64,000 nucleotides of DNA from Paraburkholderia caribensis (GCF_002902945.1 NZ_CP026101.1:744001-808000), one strand, 5' to 3'; positions 25,548 through 34,897 are shown, numbered from the stretch's first letter. Made by a program: numbers and translations. The notes: a model not told the origin generated them from the sequence alone.

Positions 25548-25730
25548 CGGATCGGTCTCCAGACGCCCGCCGGACGATGCGCAAGCCGCTTTGGATGCGG
25601 CTCGCAGTGACGCCCGGTCGAACCGGGCAGGCGCCGCGCGTGCGTGGGTTGAGCTCAAATGAGTGTACGGGAGCACGTGCGCGCGAGATCGGGTAAAAAG
25701 GTCGCACTCGGCAGATGGCACAATGATGGT

Positions 25731-25744
25731 TTGATCAGCGTCAA
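25731..25744. promoter_or_regulatory. candidate FNR/ANR box between hemN and ykgJ
   Basis: TTGATCAGCGTCAA matches the FNR consensus TTGAT-N4-ATCAA with one substitution. It lies between the divergent hemN and ykgJ genes. hemN is FNR/Anr-regulated in several proteobacteria; that it is here is inference. Confidence 0.45.
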
Positions 25745-25798
25745 GCTATCGACCGATTGATCCGCTGTTTAGCGTGTTCATGTTTCAGGAAGTGCGTA

Positions 25799-26095
25799 GT
25801 GTCCGTCCCTTTGTCTCAACCGCCGTCCGCGACCGCGGATCACGCGTGCCGCCCCGATTGCGGCGCGTGCTGTATCGCGCCGTCGATCACCAGCCCGATT
25901 CCGGGCATGCCGCACGGCAAGCCCGCAGGCGTGCGCTGCGTGCAGCTCGGCGACGATCTGCGCTGCGCGATTTTCGGCAAGCCGGAACGTCCGGCCTGCT
26001 GCTCGGGTCTACAGCCGCAGGCGGAAATGTGCGGCGGCTCGCGCGACGAGGCGCTCGTCTGGCTCGCGCGTCTGGAGGCCGACACGCGGCCGTGA
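25799..26095 (+). CDS. YkgJ family cysteine-cluster protein
   Basis: 98 residues from a GTG at 25799 (AGGA about 11 nt upstream). CRPDCGACCIAPSI near the N-terminus and later cysteines (VRCVQLGDDLRCAIF, PACCSGLQPQAEMCGG) form the metal-binding pattern of the YkgJ/UPF0153 family, thought to bind zinc or an Fe-S cluster. Function unknown. Divergent from hemN. Confidence 0.85.
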   Translation: MSVPLSQPPSATADHACRPDCGACCIAPSITSPIPGMPHGKPAGVRCVQLGDDLRCAIFGKPERPACCSGLQPQAEMCGGSRDEALVWLARLEADTRP

Positions 26096-26273
26096 TCGCG
26101 GCGCAGGCTTGTGGCACAGATCATCCGCCGGAAAACAGTCACTCGAATCCGTGCGCCGACGCGGTCCCGTACGGCCTCCGGCGCGGACCGGTCGGGTCCG
26201 GAAAACAGGCAACACCGACGCGGCGCGCGCCGTTTCACAGCGGCCATCGCGCATGGCCGACAGGAGAATCCGC

Positions 26274-26867
26274 ATGACCCAAACCGCTGCGCCCGCACGG
26301 CGCCGCTTTCTGATTTCCGCGCTGTCCGTCTGCGCGGCCGCGAGCATCACGGCGCCGCTCGCCGCATGCGCCACGTCGACGTTTCCGTTTATTCCGGATC
26401 ACTACACGTTTTCGCAAAAGCAGGTTCAGGACGCCGTCCAGCGCAAGTTTCCCTATCAGCGCACGGTGTCGCAGGTGCTCGATGTGGCGTTGAGCAATCC
26501 AGTCGTCGGCTTGCTGCCCGATACGAACCGCGTGTCGGTGCGGGTCGATGCGCGGCTCGCCAGTCCGTTCCTGCAGCAACCCGTGAGCGGTGTGCTCACG
26601 CTGTCGAGCCAGCTCGAATACGATCCGCAGAGCCGTTCCGTCGTGCTGCGCTCACCCAATGTCGATAACGTCAGCGTCGACGGCAACGCGCAGGTCTACG
26701 CGCAGCAGATCAACGCGGCCGCGGCGCTGATGGCCACCCAGCTGCTGGCCAACTATCCCGTCTACACATTCAAGCCCGAGCAGCTTCAATTTGCCGGAGT
26801 GAACTACGAACCCGGTACAATCACGGTCCTTACAAACGGCATACGCGTGCAGATCGTCGAAAAGTGA
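26274..26867 (+). CDS. DUF1439 family lipoprotein (YceB-like)
   Basis: 197 residues. The N-terminus has twin basic residues, a hydrophobic stretch and lipobox LAAC (cysteine near residue 33), so it is an exported lipoprotein. The rest matches the DUF1439 layout: YTFSQKQVQDAVQRKFPYQR, then a beta-rich lipid-binding-like domain ending in GVNYEPGTITVLTNGIRVQI. CAGGAGAAT precedes the ATG. Followed by uppP on the same strand after 81 nt. Confidence 0.85.
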   Translation: MTQTAAPARRRFLISALSVCAAASITAPLAACATSTFPFIPDHYTFSQKQVQDAVQRKFPYQRTVSQVLDVALSNPVVGLLPDTNRVSVRVDARLASPFLQQPVSGVLTLSSQLEYDPQSRSVVLRSPNVDNVSVDGNAQVYAQQINAAAALMATQLLANYPVYTFKPEQLQFAGVNYEPGTITVLTNGIRVQIVEK

Positions 26868-26948
26868 CATACGCGTGGCCGGACGGCCGCACCAGCCTTG
26901 CTGACGCGGCTGTGCATCGCCTACCAACTCCAAGCTAAAAGGCCACGG

Positions 26949-27785
26949 ATGGACTGGATACTCACGTTGAAGGCGCTGATTCTCGGCGTCGTGGAAGGCT
27001 TGACCGAATTTCTGCCGGTCTCGAGCACGGGTCACCTGATCGTCGCGGGCAGCGTGCTGAACTTCGATGTGCCGCAGGAAAAGACTTTCGATGTCGTGAT
27101 CCAGCTGGGCGCGATTCTCGCCGTGTGCTGGGAGTTCCGTCAGCGCATCGTCGACGTCGTGTCGGGGCTCGGGACACGGCCTGAGGCGCGCCGCTTCACG
27201 CTCAACGTGATCATCGCGACGATTCCGGCCATCGTGCTGGGTCTGCTGCTCGAGAAGTCGATCAAGGCGGTGCTGTTCTCGCCCGTGCCCGTCGCGCTTG
27301 CGCTGGTGGTGGGCGGCGTGCTGATTCTCTGGGTCGAGTCGCGGCAGCGCAACCGTCCCGACGTCCAGGCGCGCGTGCATTCGGTGGACGACATGAGCCC
27401 GCTCGACGCGCTGAAGGTCGGCCTCGCGCAATGCTTCGCGCTGATTCCCGGCATGTCGCGCTCGGGTTCGACGATTATCGGCGGCATGCTGTTCGGGCTC
27501 GACCGGCGCGTCGCGACCGAGTTCTCGTTCTTCCTCGCGATCCCGATCATTTTCGGCGCGACCGTCTACGAGCTGCACAAGGGCTGGCACGAACTGTCGA
27601 CGGATGCGCTCGGACTTTTCTCGATCGGCTTTCTGGCGGCGTTCGTCAGCGCGTTTGCATGCGTGCGGTGGCTGCTGCGCTACATCGCGGCGCACGATTT
27701 CAGCGCGTTTGCCTGGTATCGGATCGGCTTCGGCCTGTTGATCCTGCTGATTGGCTACAGCGGCGGGTTGAGCTGGGCGGATTGA
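26949..27785 (+). CDS. uppP: undecaprenyl-diphosphate phosphatase
   Basis: 278 residues, about eight helices. The active-site motifs EGLTEFLPVSSTGHLI and GMSRSGSTI are intact. This inner-membrane enzyme (BacA) recycles undecaprenyl pyrophosphate to the monophosphate carrier for peptidoglycan and surface polysaccharide synthesis, and confers bacitracin tolerance. The start was placed at 26949 on family length; the frame opens 51 nt earlier. Confidence 0.96.
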   Translation: MDWILTLKALILGVVEGLTEFLPVSSTGHLIVAGSVLNFDVPQEKTFDVVIQLGAILAVCWEFRQRIVDVVSGLGTRPEARRFTLNVIIATIPAIVLGLLLEKSIKAVLFSPVPVALALVVGGVLILWVESRQRNRPDVQARVHSVDDMSPLDALKVGLAQCFALIPGMSRSGSTIIGGMLFGLDRRVATEFSFFLAIPIIFGATVYELHKGWHELSTDALGLFSIGFLAAFVSAFACVRWLLRYIAAHDFSAFAWYRIGFGLLILLIGYSGGLSWAD

Positions 27786-27822
27786 GGTGCTTGCCGCTCT
27801 GCCGGGTATCTGGCAGATGTGA

Positions 27823-27856
27823 AAACGGCCTGCGGTTCGCGAACCGCAGGCCGTTT
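27823..27856. terminator. bidirectional terminator between uppP and trmB
   Basis: A perfect 16-bp stem (AAACGGCCTGCGGTTC and complement, 2-base loop) between convergent genes, with a T-rich tail on the plus side. Confidence 0.85.
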
Positions 27857-27881
27857 CTGTTTCTGAAGCGGGTGTTGCGCT

Positions 27882-28670
27882 TCAGCTATTCGGGCGGCGT
27901 TTGTAAATCAGATCCCACACGCCATGCCCGAGGCGCAGGCCGCGTTTCTCGAACTTCGTCACAGGACGATAGTCGGGGCGGGGTGCGTAGCCATCGGCGG
28001 TGTTCTCCAAAGCGGGCTCGGCGCCGAGCACTTCGAGCATCTGCTCCGCGTAGTTCTGCCAGTCGGTCGCGCAATGAATGTACGCGCCCGGCTTCATGCG
28101 CGACACCAGCAGCGCGACGAACTTCGGCTGGATCAGGCGGCGCTTGTGGTGACGCGCCTTATGCCACGGGTCCGGAAAGAAGATGTGCACGCCGTCCAGA
28201 CTCTGCGGCGCGATCATGTTTTCGAGCACCTCGACGGCGTCGTGCTGGATGATGCGGATGTTCGACAGGTTCTGGTCGCCCATCAGCTTCAGCAGCGCGC
28301 CGACACCCGGCTCGTGCACTTCGACGCCGAGAAAGTCGTCGCCGGTGCGGTGCGACGCGATCTCGGCCGTGGTCGCGCCCATGCCGAACCCGATCTCCAG
28401 AATGCGCGGCGCGCGGCGCCCGAAGACGGCGTCCCAATCAGGCTGCCCCGGCGTGTAGGGCACGACGAAGCGCGGGCCGAGTTCGTCCATCGCGCGGCGC
28501 TGTCCCGTCGACACGCGGCCGGCGCGCGTCACGAAGCTGCGGATGCGGCGCAGGTGCAGCGCGTTGTCCGGCGCGGTGGCGTCGGTGGTTTCGGGCCGTT
28601 CAGTGGGGTTGTCGCTGGAAAGCCCGGAAGGATTGCGCGGCAGACCGGCTTCGTTCGGATCGTGAATCAT
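27882..28670 (-). CDS. trmB: tRNA (guanine-N7)-methyltransferase
   Basis: 262 residues from the ATG at 28670 (MIHDPNEAGL). SAM-binding LEIGFGMGATTAEIA, then FFPDPWHKARHHKRR and the C-terminal ENTADGYAPRPDYRPVTKFEKRG are all TrmB hallmarks. It methylates G46 of many tRNAs. The N-terminal ~55 residues are variable in this family; an ATG at 28742 is possible, but neither start has a good ribosome-binding site. A tRNA-Gly gene lies just upstream. Confidence 0.93.
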   Translation of the reverse strand: MIHDPNEAGLPRNPSGLSSDNPTERPETTDATAPDNALHLRRIRSFVTRAGRVSTGQRRAMDELGPRFVVPYTPGQPDWDAVFGRRAPRILEIGFGMGATTAEIASHRTGDDFLGVEVHEPGVGALLKLMGDQNLSNIRIIQHDAVEVLENMIAPQSLDGVHIFFPDPWHKARHHKRRLIQPKFVALLVSRMKPGAYIHCATDWQNYAEQMLEVLGAEPALENTADGYAPRPDYRPVTKFEKRGLRLGHGVWDLIYKRRPNS

Positions 28671-28763
28671 CGTGATGAAGACATGAGTGGCGGCGGGAAA
28701 CGGCTGCGCGTGAGGGCGCGTCGTTCGAGCGTCGTTTGACATTCGCGGCAGGACGCACGCTAT

Positions 28764-28790
28764 AAAAAAGCCGCCTTCAGGGAGGCGGCT
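28764..28790 (-). terminator. terminator of tRNA-Gly
   Basis: On the minus strand AGCCGCCT, loop CCCTGA, AGGCGGCT, then T6. It lies between tRNA-Gly and trmB, so trmB needs its own promoter or readthrough. Confidence 0.85.
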
Positions 28791-28856
28791 CTCACGCTGG
28801 CTTCTCCGCCTGATCTCTCCGCCAGTGCGTGCTGCGGCAGAGGGAGCGGCTGAAAG

Positions 28857-28930
28857 TGGAGCGGGCGATGGGAATCGAACCCACGGCTCTAGCTTGGGAA
28901 GCTAGGGTATTACCATTATACGACGCCCGC
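28857..28930 (-). tRNA. tRNA-Gly, anticodon CCC
   Basis: 74 bases including encoded CCA. Acceptor GCGGGCG/CGCCCGC, anticodon stem CTAGC/GCTAG with loop TTCCCAA, and TPsiC loop TTCGATT. It reads GGG. Confidence 0.95.
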
Positions 28931-29011
28931 AGAGCGCGCTATTTTACGCGGTTTCGGCGGCTTTGGGCAAATTGCCGGATGCGCAGCGCACCCGGCGCGC
29001 CGCCGGCCCGT

Positions 29012-29575
29012 TCAGATGCCGAACAGCGTCAGCGATACCGCTGCGCGCGTCACGACCATCAGCAACACCTGGACGATCACGAACAGCAGGATCGGCGAAA
29101 GATCGATGCCGCCGAGGCGCGGCATGATCTTGCGCAGCGGATCGAGAAACGGCGCCGTCAACTGATACAGGATCGGCATGGCGGGCGAACGCGGGTTGAG
29201 CCACGACAGCAGCGCCATCAGGATGGTCAGCCAGATCAGCAGGTTCAGCGCCCATTTGATCACGGTCAGCAGCGCGACGATCAGCAGCGACGGCATCAGC
29301 CCGAGCGGATCGACGCCGACGATCGCCACCATCAGCACGACATACACGAACGACGTGAGCAGCGTGGCGACGATGCTCGCCCAGTCGATCCCGCGCGTGC
29401 TGGGAATAATCTTGCGCAGCGGCAGCACGAGCCAGTTGGTCACCTGCATCACCGCGCTCGACACCGGGTTGTACGGCTGCATGCGGATGAACTGGAGCCA
29501 GGCGCGCAGCAGCAGCGCCGCGCCGAACAGCGTGAAAATGGTATTGAGCAGAAAACGGGCGATATCGCCGAACAT
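29012..29575 (-). CDS. YggT family integral membrane protein
   Basis: 187 residues made of two similar YggT units, each with a pair of helices and a P-[LF]-R-K-[IM] motif (VLPLRKIIPSTRGID and FLDPLRKIMPRLGGID). The family is linked to osmotic tolerance and division-site proteins in other bacteria, but its role is unproven. Confidence 0.92.
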   Translation of the reverse strand: MFGDIARFLLNTIFTLFGAALLLRAWLQFIRMQPYNPVSSAVMQVTNWLVLPLRKIIPSTRGIDWASIVATLLTSFVYVVLMVAIVGVDPLGLMPSLLIVALLTVIKWALNLLIWLTILMALLSWLNPRSPAMPILYQLTAPFLDPLRKIMPRLGGIDLSPILLFVIVQVLLMVVTRAAVSLTLFGI

Positions 29576-29712
29576 CGTGGGTCCTTTCCTTCAGAAAACG
29601 TCCCGTGGGGCGGGACGCATGGCGCCGGCGGGCCGGCGGACGGCTGAAAACATCGAGCGCGCGACGTGCTTTGCGCGCCTCGTCAGAATGGCTGTGCGCG
29701 CCCGTCGCGGCG

Positions 29713-30033
29713 CTAGACCGCGACCTTGACCTCGCTAATCAGGATCTTGCCGTTGCCGCCGTCCGTGTAATTCGGAATGTCGGCGAGCAATGTGTCGCTG
29801 GCGGGTTTGAAGACTTCATAAAATGCGTCTGTCGTATCGAACAGAAAATGGCCTGCCGCCACGAACGGCGGCGGCGAGCCCGGCGGCCCGGCGTTGATGC
29901 CGATATCGACCGACCAGCCCTTGAGCGCCGCGCCGAACAGCTTCGCGGCGAGCGGCATGTGCGTGCCGCAGTAATAGTCGACGTCGAAACGTCCGCCTTC
30001 TCGATACGGATAGAGGATGCTGACCTTGATCAT
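29713..30033 (-). CDS. EthD family protein
   Basis: 106 residues, a dimeric alpha/beta-barrel fold: IKVSILYPYREGGRFDVDYYCGTHMPLAAKLFG split across the start, with the family DxxYY..H.P motif. EthD was found with an ether-degrading P450 and its exact role is unknown. The ATG at 30033 has only a weak ribosome-binding site. Confidence 0.85.
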   Translation of the reverse strand: MIKVSILYPYREGGRFDVDYYCGTHMPLAAKLFGAALKGWSVDIGINAGPPGSPPPFVAAGHFLFDTTDAFYEVFKPASDTLLADIPNYTDGGNGKILISEVKVAV

Positions 30034-30203
30034 TGTGCGTTCTCGTCGATTGGTCGCGATGCGCAGGAAGGCGTCGTGCGCCTGCTGCGTACCGTTGCCC
30101 GCGTGGTGGTCCAGCGTTGCCGGCGGGCCGTCCGTGCCGCCGCGCCCCGTCAGGGACGGCAGACATGACGGCCCGCTCATGCCGGACGTCACATTATCAC
30201 GGC

Positions 30204-31142
30204 TTACTCGGCGCTTGCACCTTTCGCCGCGCCTTCGAGGGTGCGGGTCAGCGAGCGCTCGACTGCCGCGCCGATGGCGTCCACGGCGGCGGGCGGCGTC
30301 GCGCGTTGGCGCGCGAGCGAGACCGCGCGTCGCGACATCAGTCCGAACAGCACGCCATGATCGCCGCCGAGTTCCTCCATCAGCGACAGTTGCTTTTCCA
30401 CCACGCCGAGGTCGCCGCGCGAAACCGGTCCCGCGAGCGCGTTGGCAAGGCCCCGGTCGCGCGCCGTTTCGAGCGTGCCCGCCATCATCGGGAGCAACGC
30501 GCGCAGCGCGTCGTGTTCGTCGAAGCCGAGCTTGCGCCACAGATTCACATTCTCAGCCAGACTGCATAAGGCGAAACTCGCCGCATAGTGGGCCGCCGCG
30601 TGGTACAGAAGCCGCCCGCCAGCGGGAATCGACAGCGGATGGCAGCGCAATGCGGCGGCGAGTGCCGTCAGCGCGTCCTTGAGCGCGCCGTCGGCCTCGA
30701 TCGTCACCGAGCACCCGGCGATACGATCGACATCTGTCAAATCGCCGCTGAACAGGTAAAGTGGATGAAAACCGCCGATCGACGCGCCCTGGTCCCGCGC
30801 CGGGGCAAGCAGTTCGACGGGCGACGCACCGCTGCAATGCACGACGGCCCAGGCTTCCTTGCCGGGCGCCGCGCGGGCGGGAAACGCGAGTGTGTTCGCT
30901 GTCGAACCGATGCTGTCATCGGGGACGGTTAAAAAGAGTATGTCCGCCGACTCGACGACCCGCTGAGGATCGTCATACGCGGCGCAGGATTCGATCTGAC
31001 TGGCGAGTCGCCGTGCCGATTCGGGCGAGCGGCTCGCAATGGCCGTGACGGGATATCCGGCGCGTGCGAAGCCGGGCGCAAGGCAGCGCGCAATCCGGCC
31101 CGCGCCGACGAAGCCGAGGCGCGGCAGGGAAGGCTGGGACAT
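30204..31142 (-). CDS. Rossmann-fold NAD(P)-binding protein with DUF2520 domain
   Basis: 312 residues. GFVGAGRIARCLAPGFARAGY is the dinucleotide-binding motif; ILFLTVPDDSI and VVHCSGA follow as in ProC/imine-reductase-like enzymes. The DUF2520 C-terminal half contains HPLYLFSGD and a YHAAAHYAASF segment. Substrate unknown. ATG 31142 has AGGA close upstream. Confidence 0.85.
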   Translation of the reverse strand: MSQPSLPRLGFVGAGRIARCLAPGFARAGYPVTAIASRSPESARRLASQIESCAAYDDPQRVVESADILFLTVPDDSIGSTANTLAFPARAAPGKEAWAVVHCSGASPVELLAPARDQGASIGGFHPLYLFSGDLTDVDRIAGCSVTIEADGALKDALTALAAALRCHPLSIPAGGRLLYHAAAHYAASFALCSLAENVNLWRKLGFDEHDALRALLPMMAGTLETARDRGLANALAGPVSRGDLGVVEKQLSLMEELGGDHGVLFGLMSRRAVSLARQRATPPAAVDAIGAAVERSLTRTLEGAAKGASAE

Positions 31143-31407
31143 GGTTCCTGCTCCCGACGGGACTGAACGAGGAAGCTCGAGTATCGCGCTCCAATAAATC
31201 CAGGGCGCGAACTGGCGGTTTCCGCAGGTGGTTTGGGCGCATGCCGACGCGCGTTTCGCGGTCAACTGATGCTTTCAGGGGCGCTCGCCACGCATGGTCG
31301 TGGCAGCACGGGCAAACAGGCGCGAAAACTGCTTCAGGATTTCCGTAGGAGTGGATTGGCAGTCACCTTGGTTTTCAATGTCTCGCAGTCAGAATCGGGA
31401 GGTTACG

Positions 31408-31569
31408 ATGAGCATCTTTGCTTACCGAAAGCACTTGCGGTTCCTCACACATTCCCAACGCCGTCGCTGGTGGGATCAGAAGAAGCGTCTTACGCCTCGG
31501 GTCAAGATCAGCGGCGCTTATGTGCCGCCCAACGTCACGCGCGAGTTCACTTATGTGAAAGTCGGTTGA
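31408..31569 (+). CDS. small basic protein, hypothetical
   Basis: 53 residues, strongly basic, with a RRRWWDQKKRL core and no membrane segment. The ATG at 31408 has GGGAGG with 6 nt spacing and a clean intrinsic terminator follows 25 nt after the stop, so this looks like a genuine single-gene transcript. I do not recognise the family; nucleic-acid binding is a guess from charge only. Confidence 0.65.
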   Translation: MSIFAYRKHLRFLTHSQRRRWWDQKKRLTPRVKISGAYVPPNVTREFTYVKVG

Positions 31570-31594
31570 CGCTCATTTCATTGCCGAACATACG

Positions 31595-31623
31595 AAACGC
31601 CCGGCCACGCGCCGGGCGTTTTT
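31595..31623 (+). terminator. intrinsic terminator after the 53-residue gene
   Basis: Stem AACGCCCGG(C) / (G)CCGGGCGTT with a T5 tail. Confidence 0.88.
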
Positions 31624-31966
31624 CGCTTGCGCGGCGCTTTCCGGCCTTTTAGCTGCGACTGATGCGTGCCCGCAACGCAGACTGGTAAATTTGTAAATAA
31701 ACATTACCAAAGCGCGCGAGGCCCGACTGGCAGGGACGGTGGGGACGCCCGATCTGCCGCCAACCGGCGGCCAAGCCCTTGATTTTCGCGATGATCTGCA
31801 TCATCTGACCAATACAAAGAGGGCGCTGACCGACCGGCCGCTTTACGGTAATTGCAATTTGCAACAAATGCAGACAACGCCATGCAGGCTTTTTCGATAC
31901 ATTGAATTCAGAGCATGTCCGTCATGCGACCCGGCAGTGATAGCCGAGCCGCCAGGAGAAATACAA
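31624..31966. other. intergenic region, AT-richer, no gene seen
   Basis: About 340 bases. It contains an AT-rich patch at 31685-31710 and, at about 31851-31872, two TTGCAA units separated by one base followed by AACAAA; these may be promoter or operator elements for the downstream secreted protein. No reading frame with a credible start stands out. Confidence 0.5.
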
Positions 31967-32248
31967 GTGAAGAAGATCATTCCGTTTATCGCTGCTGCCG
32001 CACTCGGGGTGGGCATGGCCACTGCGGCGCAGGCTCATGTGTCGGTTGGTATCGGCATCGGTGTGCCCGCGTATCCCGTGTATGCCGCGCCGCCGCCTGT
32101 GTATTACGCGCCTCCGCCGCCGCCGGTGGTCTACGCGCCGCCGCCCGTGGTTTATGCGCCGCCGCCTGTCGTCGTTGGCGGGTACTACGGCTACCACCGG
32201 CCTTATTACCGTCACGGCTATTACGGCCGTCCGTATTACCGCTATTGA
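31967..32248 (+). CDS. small secreted Pro/Tyr-rich protein
   Basis: 93 residues from a GTG at 31967 (CAGGAG about 8 nt upstream). A signal peptide (cleavage near AAQAH, residue ~23) is followed by a short VSVGIGIGVPAYPVY stretch, four or five repeats of the type YAPPP, and a Tyr/His/Arg/Gly-rich tail. Similar exported proteins are common in Burkholderiaceae and of unknown role, perhaps envelope-associated. Confidence 0.8.
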   Translation: MKKIIPFIAAAALGVGMATAAQAHVSVGIGIGVPAYPVYAAPPPVYYAPPPPPVVYAPPPVVYAPPPVVVGGYYGYHRPYYRHGYYGRPYYRY

Positions 32249-32293
32249 TGTTCTGGCTGCGTAGCCCAACGGCGCTACGCAAGTCGAATGGAA

Positions 32294-32333
32294 AAACGGC
32301 GCAACGCCGGCTGATCGCCGCGTTGCGCCGTTT
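32294..32333. terminator. bidirectional terminator
   Basis: A 14-bp stem (AAACGGCGCAACGC and complement, 12-base loop) between the convergent secreted-protein gene and the LysE gene. Confidence 0.82.
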
Positions 32334-32375
32334 GCATTTCACGGGCCGATCGCCTCGCGGCCATGACGCTTCTTA

Positions 32376-33053
32376 TCAGCTTGCTGCGTGCGCAGTCTGA
32401 ACGATCAGGTCGTGGTAGCCATTGACGATCACGCTGTACGAAAAATAAGCAAACAACAGCGCGGATAGCACGTGACAGATGCGCAGCAGACCCGTGCCCG
32501 CGCGTTTGCGCCCGTGGCTCGCCAGTCCGCAGATGAAAAGCGTCCAGCACAGCCCGCCGAAAAAAAAGCCGCCGAGGAATACCGGCGCGGTCGTCACCGT
32601 CGTCGCGCCTGCCTTGGCGATCAGCGCCCCGCCGACGGCTGCGAACCACAGGATCGCGCTGGGCGACGAGACGGCGAGCAGCACGCCGCGCAGGAAGCCG
32701 CGCGCGGGATCGAGATGCGGCGTGGCGGCATCGGCTTCGCCTTCGACGGGCGGCGCCGAGGCGGGAACCAGCGCCTCGCGTGCCATCTTCCACGTAAGGA
32801 ACAGCAGGATCGCCGCGCCGCCGATCCATACGACCCAGCGCACCGATTCGAATTGCAGCAGCGCTGCCATGCCCGCAAGCGCGAGGGCCGCGTAGATGAG
32901 ATCGCCGAAACAGGAACCGAGGCCGAGCCAGAAGCCCGGTCTGAAGCCGTGTAACAACGTCAGCGAGATGATCGCGACGTTGACGAGACCGATATCGAGG
33001 CACAACGACAACGACAGAAAAAAACCATCCGACAACATCGACAAGCTATGCAT
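32376..33053 (-). CDS. LysE family transporter
   Basis: 225 residues, about six helices. The N-terminal half FWLGLGSCFGDLIYAALALAG and the later LLAVSSPSAILWFAAVGG follow the LysE/RhtB exporter family (amino-acid efflux). A central hydrophilic loop of about 30 residues separates helices 3 and 4. Substrate not predictable. Confidence 0.88.
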   Translation of the reverse strand: MHSLSMLSDGFFLSLSLCLDIGLVNVAIISLTLLHGFRPGFWLGLGSCFGDLIYAALALAGMAALLQFESVRWVVWIGGAAILLFLTWKMAREALVPASAPPVEGEADAATPHLDPARGFLRGVLLAVSSPSAILWFAAVGGALIAKAGATTVTTAPVFLGGFFFGGLCWTLFICGLASHGRKRAGTGLLRICHVLSALLFAYFSYSVIVNGYHDLIVQTAHAAS

Positions 33054-33100
33054 CCGTCCAACCGTGTTGATGATTTGTTGTTATTGAAACCTTGCTCGAC

Positions 33101-34678
33101 TCACAGACCGAGTTCGCTCCACAGTCCGTCGATGCGCGCTTTCACGGCATCGTCCATGACGATTGGGCGACCCCATTCGCGGTCGGTTTCGCCGGGCCAT
33201 TTGTTGGTCGCGTCGAGCCCCATCTTCGAGCCGAGTCCCGCGACGGGCGACGCGAAATCCAGATAGTCGATTGGCGTGCGATCGACCAGCACGGTATCGC
33301 GCGTCGGGTCGATGCGCGTGGTGATGGCCCAGATCACTTCCTTCCAGTCGCGGATGTTCACGTCCTCGTCGACGACCACGATGAACTTCGTGTACATGAA
33401 CTGCCGCAGGAAGCTCCACACGCCGAACATGACGCGCTTTGCGTGGCCCGGATAGCTCTTCTTCATCTGCACGATGGCCATCCGGTAGCTGCAGCCTTCG
33501 GGCGGCAGATAGAAGTCGGTGATCTCGGTGAACTGCTTCTGCAGCAGCGGCACGAACACCTCGTTCAGCGCGACGCCAAGCACGGCGGGCTCGTCGGGCG
33601 GCTTGCCGGTGTAAGTGGAGTGATAGATCGCGTCGCGGCGCATCGTGATGCGCTCGATCGTGAAGACGGGGAACCACTCCTGCTCGTTGTAGTAGCCGGT
33701 GTGATCGCCATACGGCCCTTCGAGCGCGTGCTCGTAAGCGGCGCTCGCGCCTTTCGACGGACGCGGCGGCGCGCCTGCGGGCGCGGGCGCCAACGCGCCT
33801 TCCTGCGGGTAGATGAAGCCTTCCAGCACGATCTCCGCGCGGGCGGGTACCTGCAGCGTATCGACGCCGGGCGTGATGCACTTCGCCAGCTCGGTGCGTC
33901 CGCCGCGCAGCAGGCCGGCGAACTGGTATTCGGACAGCGTGTCGGGCACGGGCGTCACCGCGCCGAGGATCGTCGCGGGATCGGCGCCGAGCACCACGGC
34001 GACGGGATACGGCTTGCCGGGGTGCTTCAGCGCGAACTCGCGGAAGTCCAGCGCGCCGCCGCGATGCGCGAGCCAGCGCATGATGACCTTGTTCCGCCCG
34101 ATCACCTGCTGACGATAGATGCCGAGGTTCTGCCGCGTCTTGTTCGGCCCGCGGGTGACGGTCAGCCCCCAGGTGATCAGCGGTCCTGCGTCGCCGGGCC
34201 AACAGGTCTGGATGGGCAGCTTCGCGAGATCGACGTCATTGCCTTCCCAGACGATTTCCTGACAGGGCGGCGCGCTCACCGTCTTCGGCGCCATGTCCCA
34301 CACGGCCTTCGCGAGCGACAGCAGCTTGCCAGCGTCCTTGAGGCCCTTGGGCGGCTCCGGCTCCTTCAGCGCGGACAACAGCCGTCCGACATCGCGCAGC
34401 GACTCCAGCGCCGCGCTGTCGCTGTCGGCGGCGCCTTGCGCAGCGGTATCGATGCCCATGCCGAGCGCGACGCGCCGTGGCGTGCCGAACAGATTGCCGA
34501 GCACCGGGAACGCATGAGTCTGCTTCGACTCGAACAACAGCGCGGGCCCGCCCGCGCGCAGCACGCGATCGCACAGCTCGGTCATTTCCAGGATAGGCGA
34601 CACGTTTTGCGAGATTCGGCGCAGTTCGCCGAGCGTTTCGAGGCGGCTCGCGAAGTCGCGCAGGTCTTTGTATTTCAT
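33101..34678 (-). CDS. ubiD: UbiD family decarboxylase (4-hydroxy-3-polyprenylbenzoate decarboxylase)
   Basis: 525 residues, longer than E. coli UbiD through an insertion around residues 55-120. The prenylated-FMN site is recognisable (QNLGIYRQQVIGRNKVIMRWLAHRGGA spans it in pieces; EGPYGDHTGYYNE; the Arg/Glu pairs). In ubiquinone synthesis it removes the ring carboxylate; it needs prFMN from UbiX, not in this window. Upstream is a 614-nt region shared with the divergent transglycosylase gene. Confidence 0.93.
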   Translation of the reverse strand: MKYKDLRDFASRLETLGELRRISQNVSPILEMTELCDRVLRAGGPALLFESKQTHAFPVLGNLFGTPRRVALGMGIDTAAQGAADSDSAALESLRDVGRLLSALKEPEPPKGLKDAGKLLSLAKAVWDMAPKTVSAPPCQEIVWEGNDVDLAKLPIQTCWPGDAGPLITWGLTVTRGPNKTRQNLGIYRQQVIGRNKVIMRWLAHRGGALDFREFALKHPGKPYPVAVVLGADPATILGAVTPVPDTLSEYQFAGLLRGGRTELAKCITPGVDTLQVPARAEIVLEGFIYPQEGALAPAPAGAPPRPSKGASAAYEHALEGPYGDHTGYYNEQEWFPVFTIERITMRRDAIYHSTYTGKPPDEPAVLGVALNEVFVPLLQKQFTEITDFYLPPEGCSYRMAIVQMKKSYPGHAKRVMFGVWSFLRQFMYTKFIVVVDEDVNIRDWKEVIWAITTRIDPTRDTVLVDRTPIDYLDFASPVAGLGSKMGLDATNKWPGETDREWGRPIVMDDAVKARIDGLWSELGL

Positions 34679-34897
34679 CGGTCCGGTCTGGCAGCCGTGA
34701 AGCGGCCATGCAAGGGCTGAAAACGGTGGCGAAGCGGGCGGCGCGGTGACATCAACCGACCAACAAGCGGCCCGAACGGATTGTCGATTTTACCTGCGTT
34801 AGGAAGCGCACGTTGAATACCGAATTTGCCAATCGGCCGGAAAGCCCCTTGCGCAGGGGGATTCGGCGGTCTGAACAGTGTTCATTATTACAATTGG

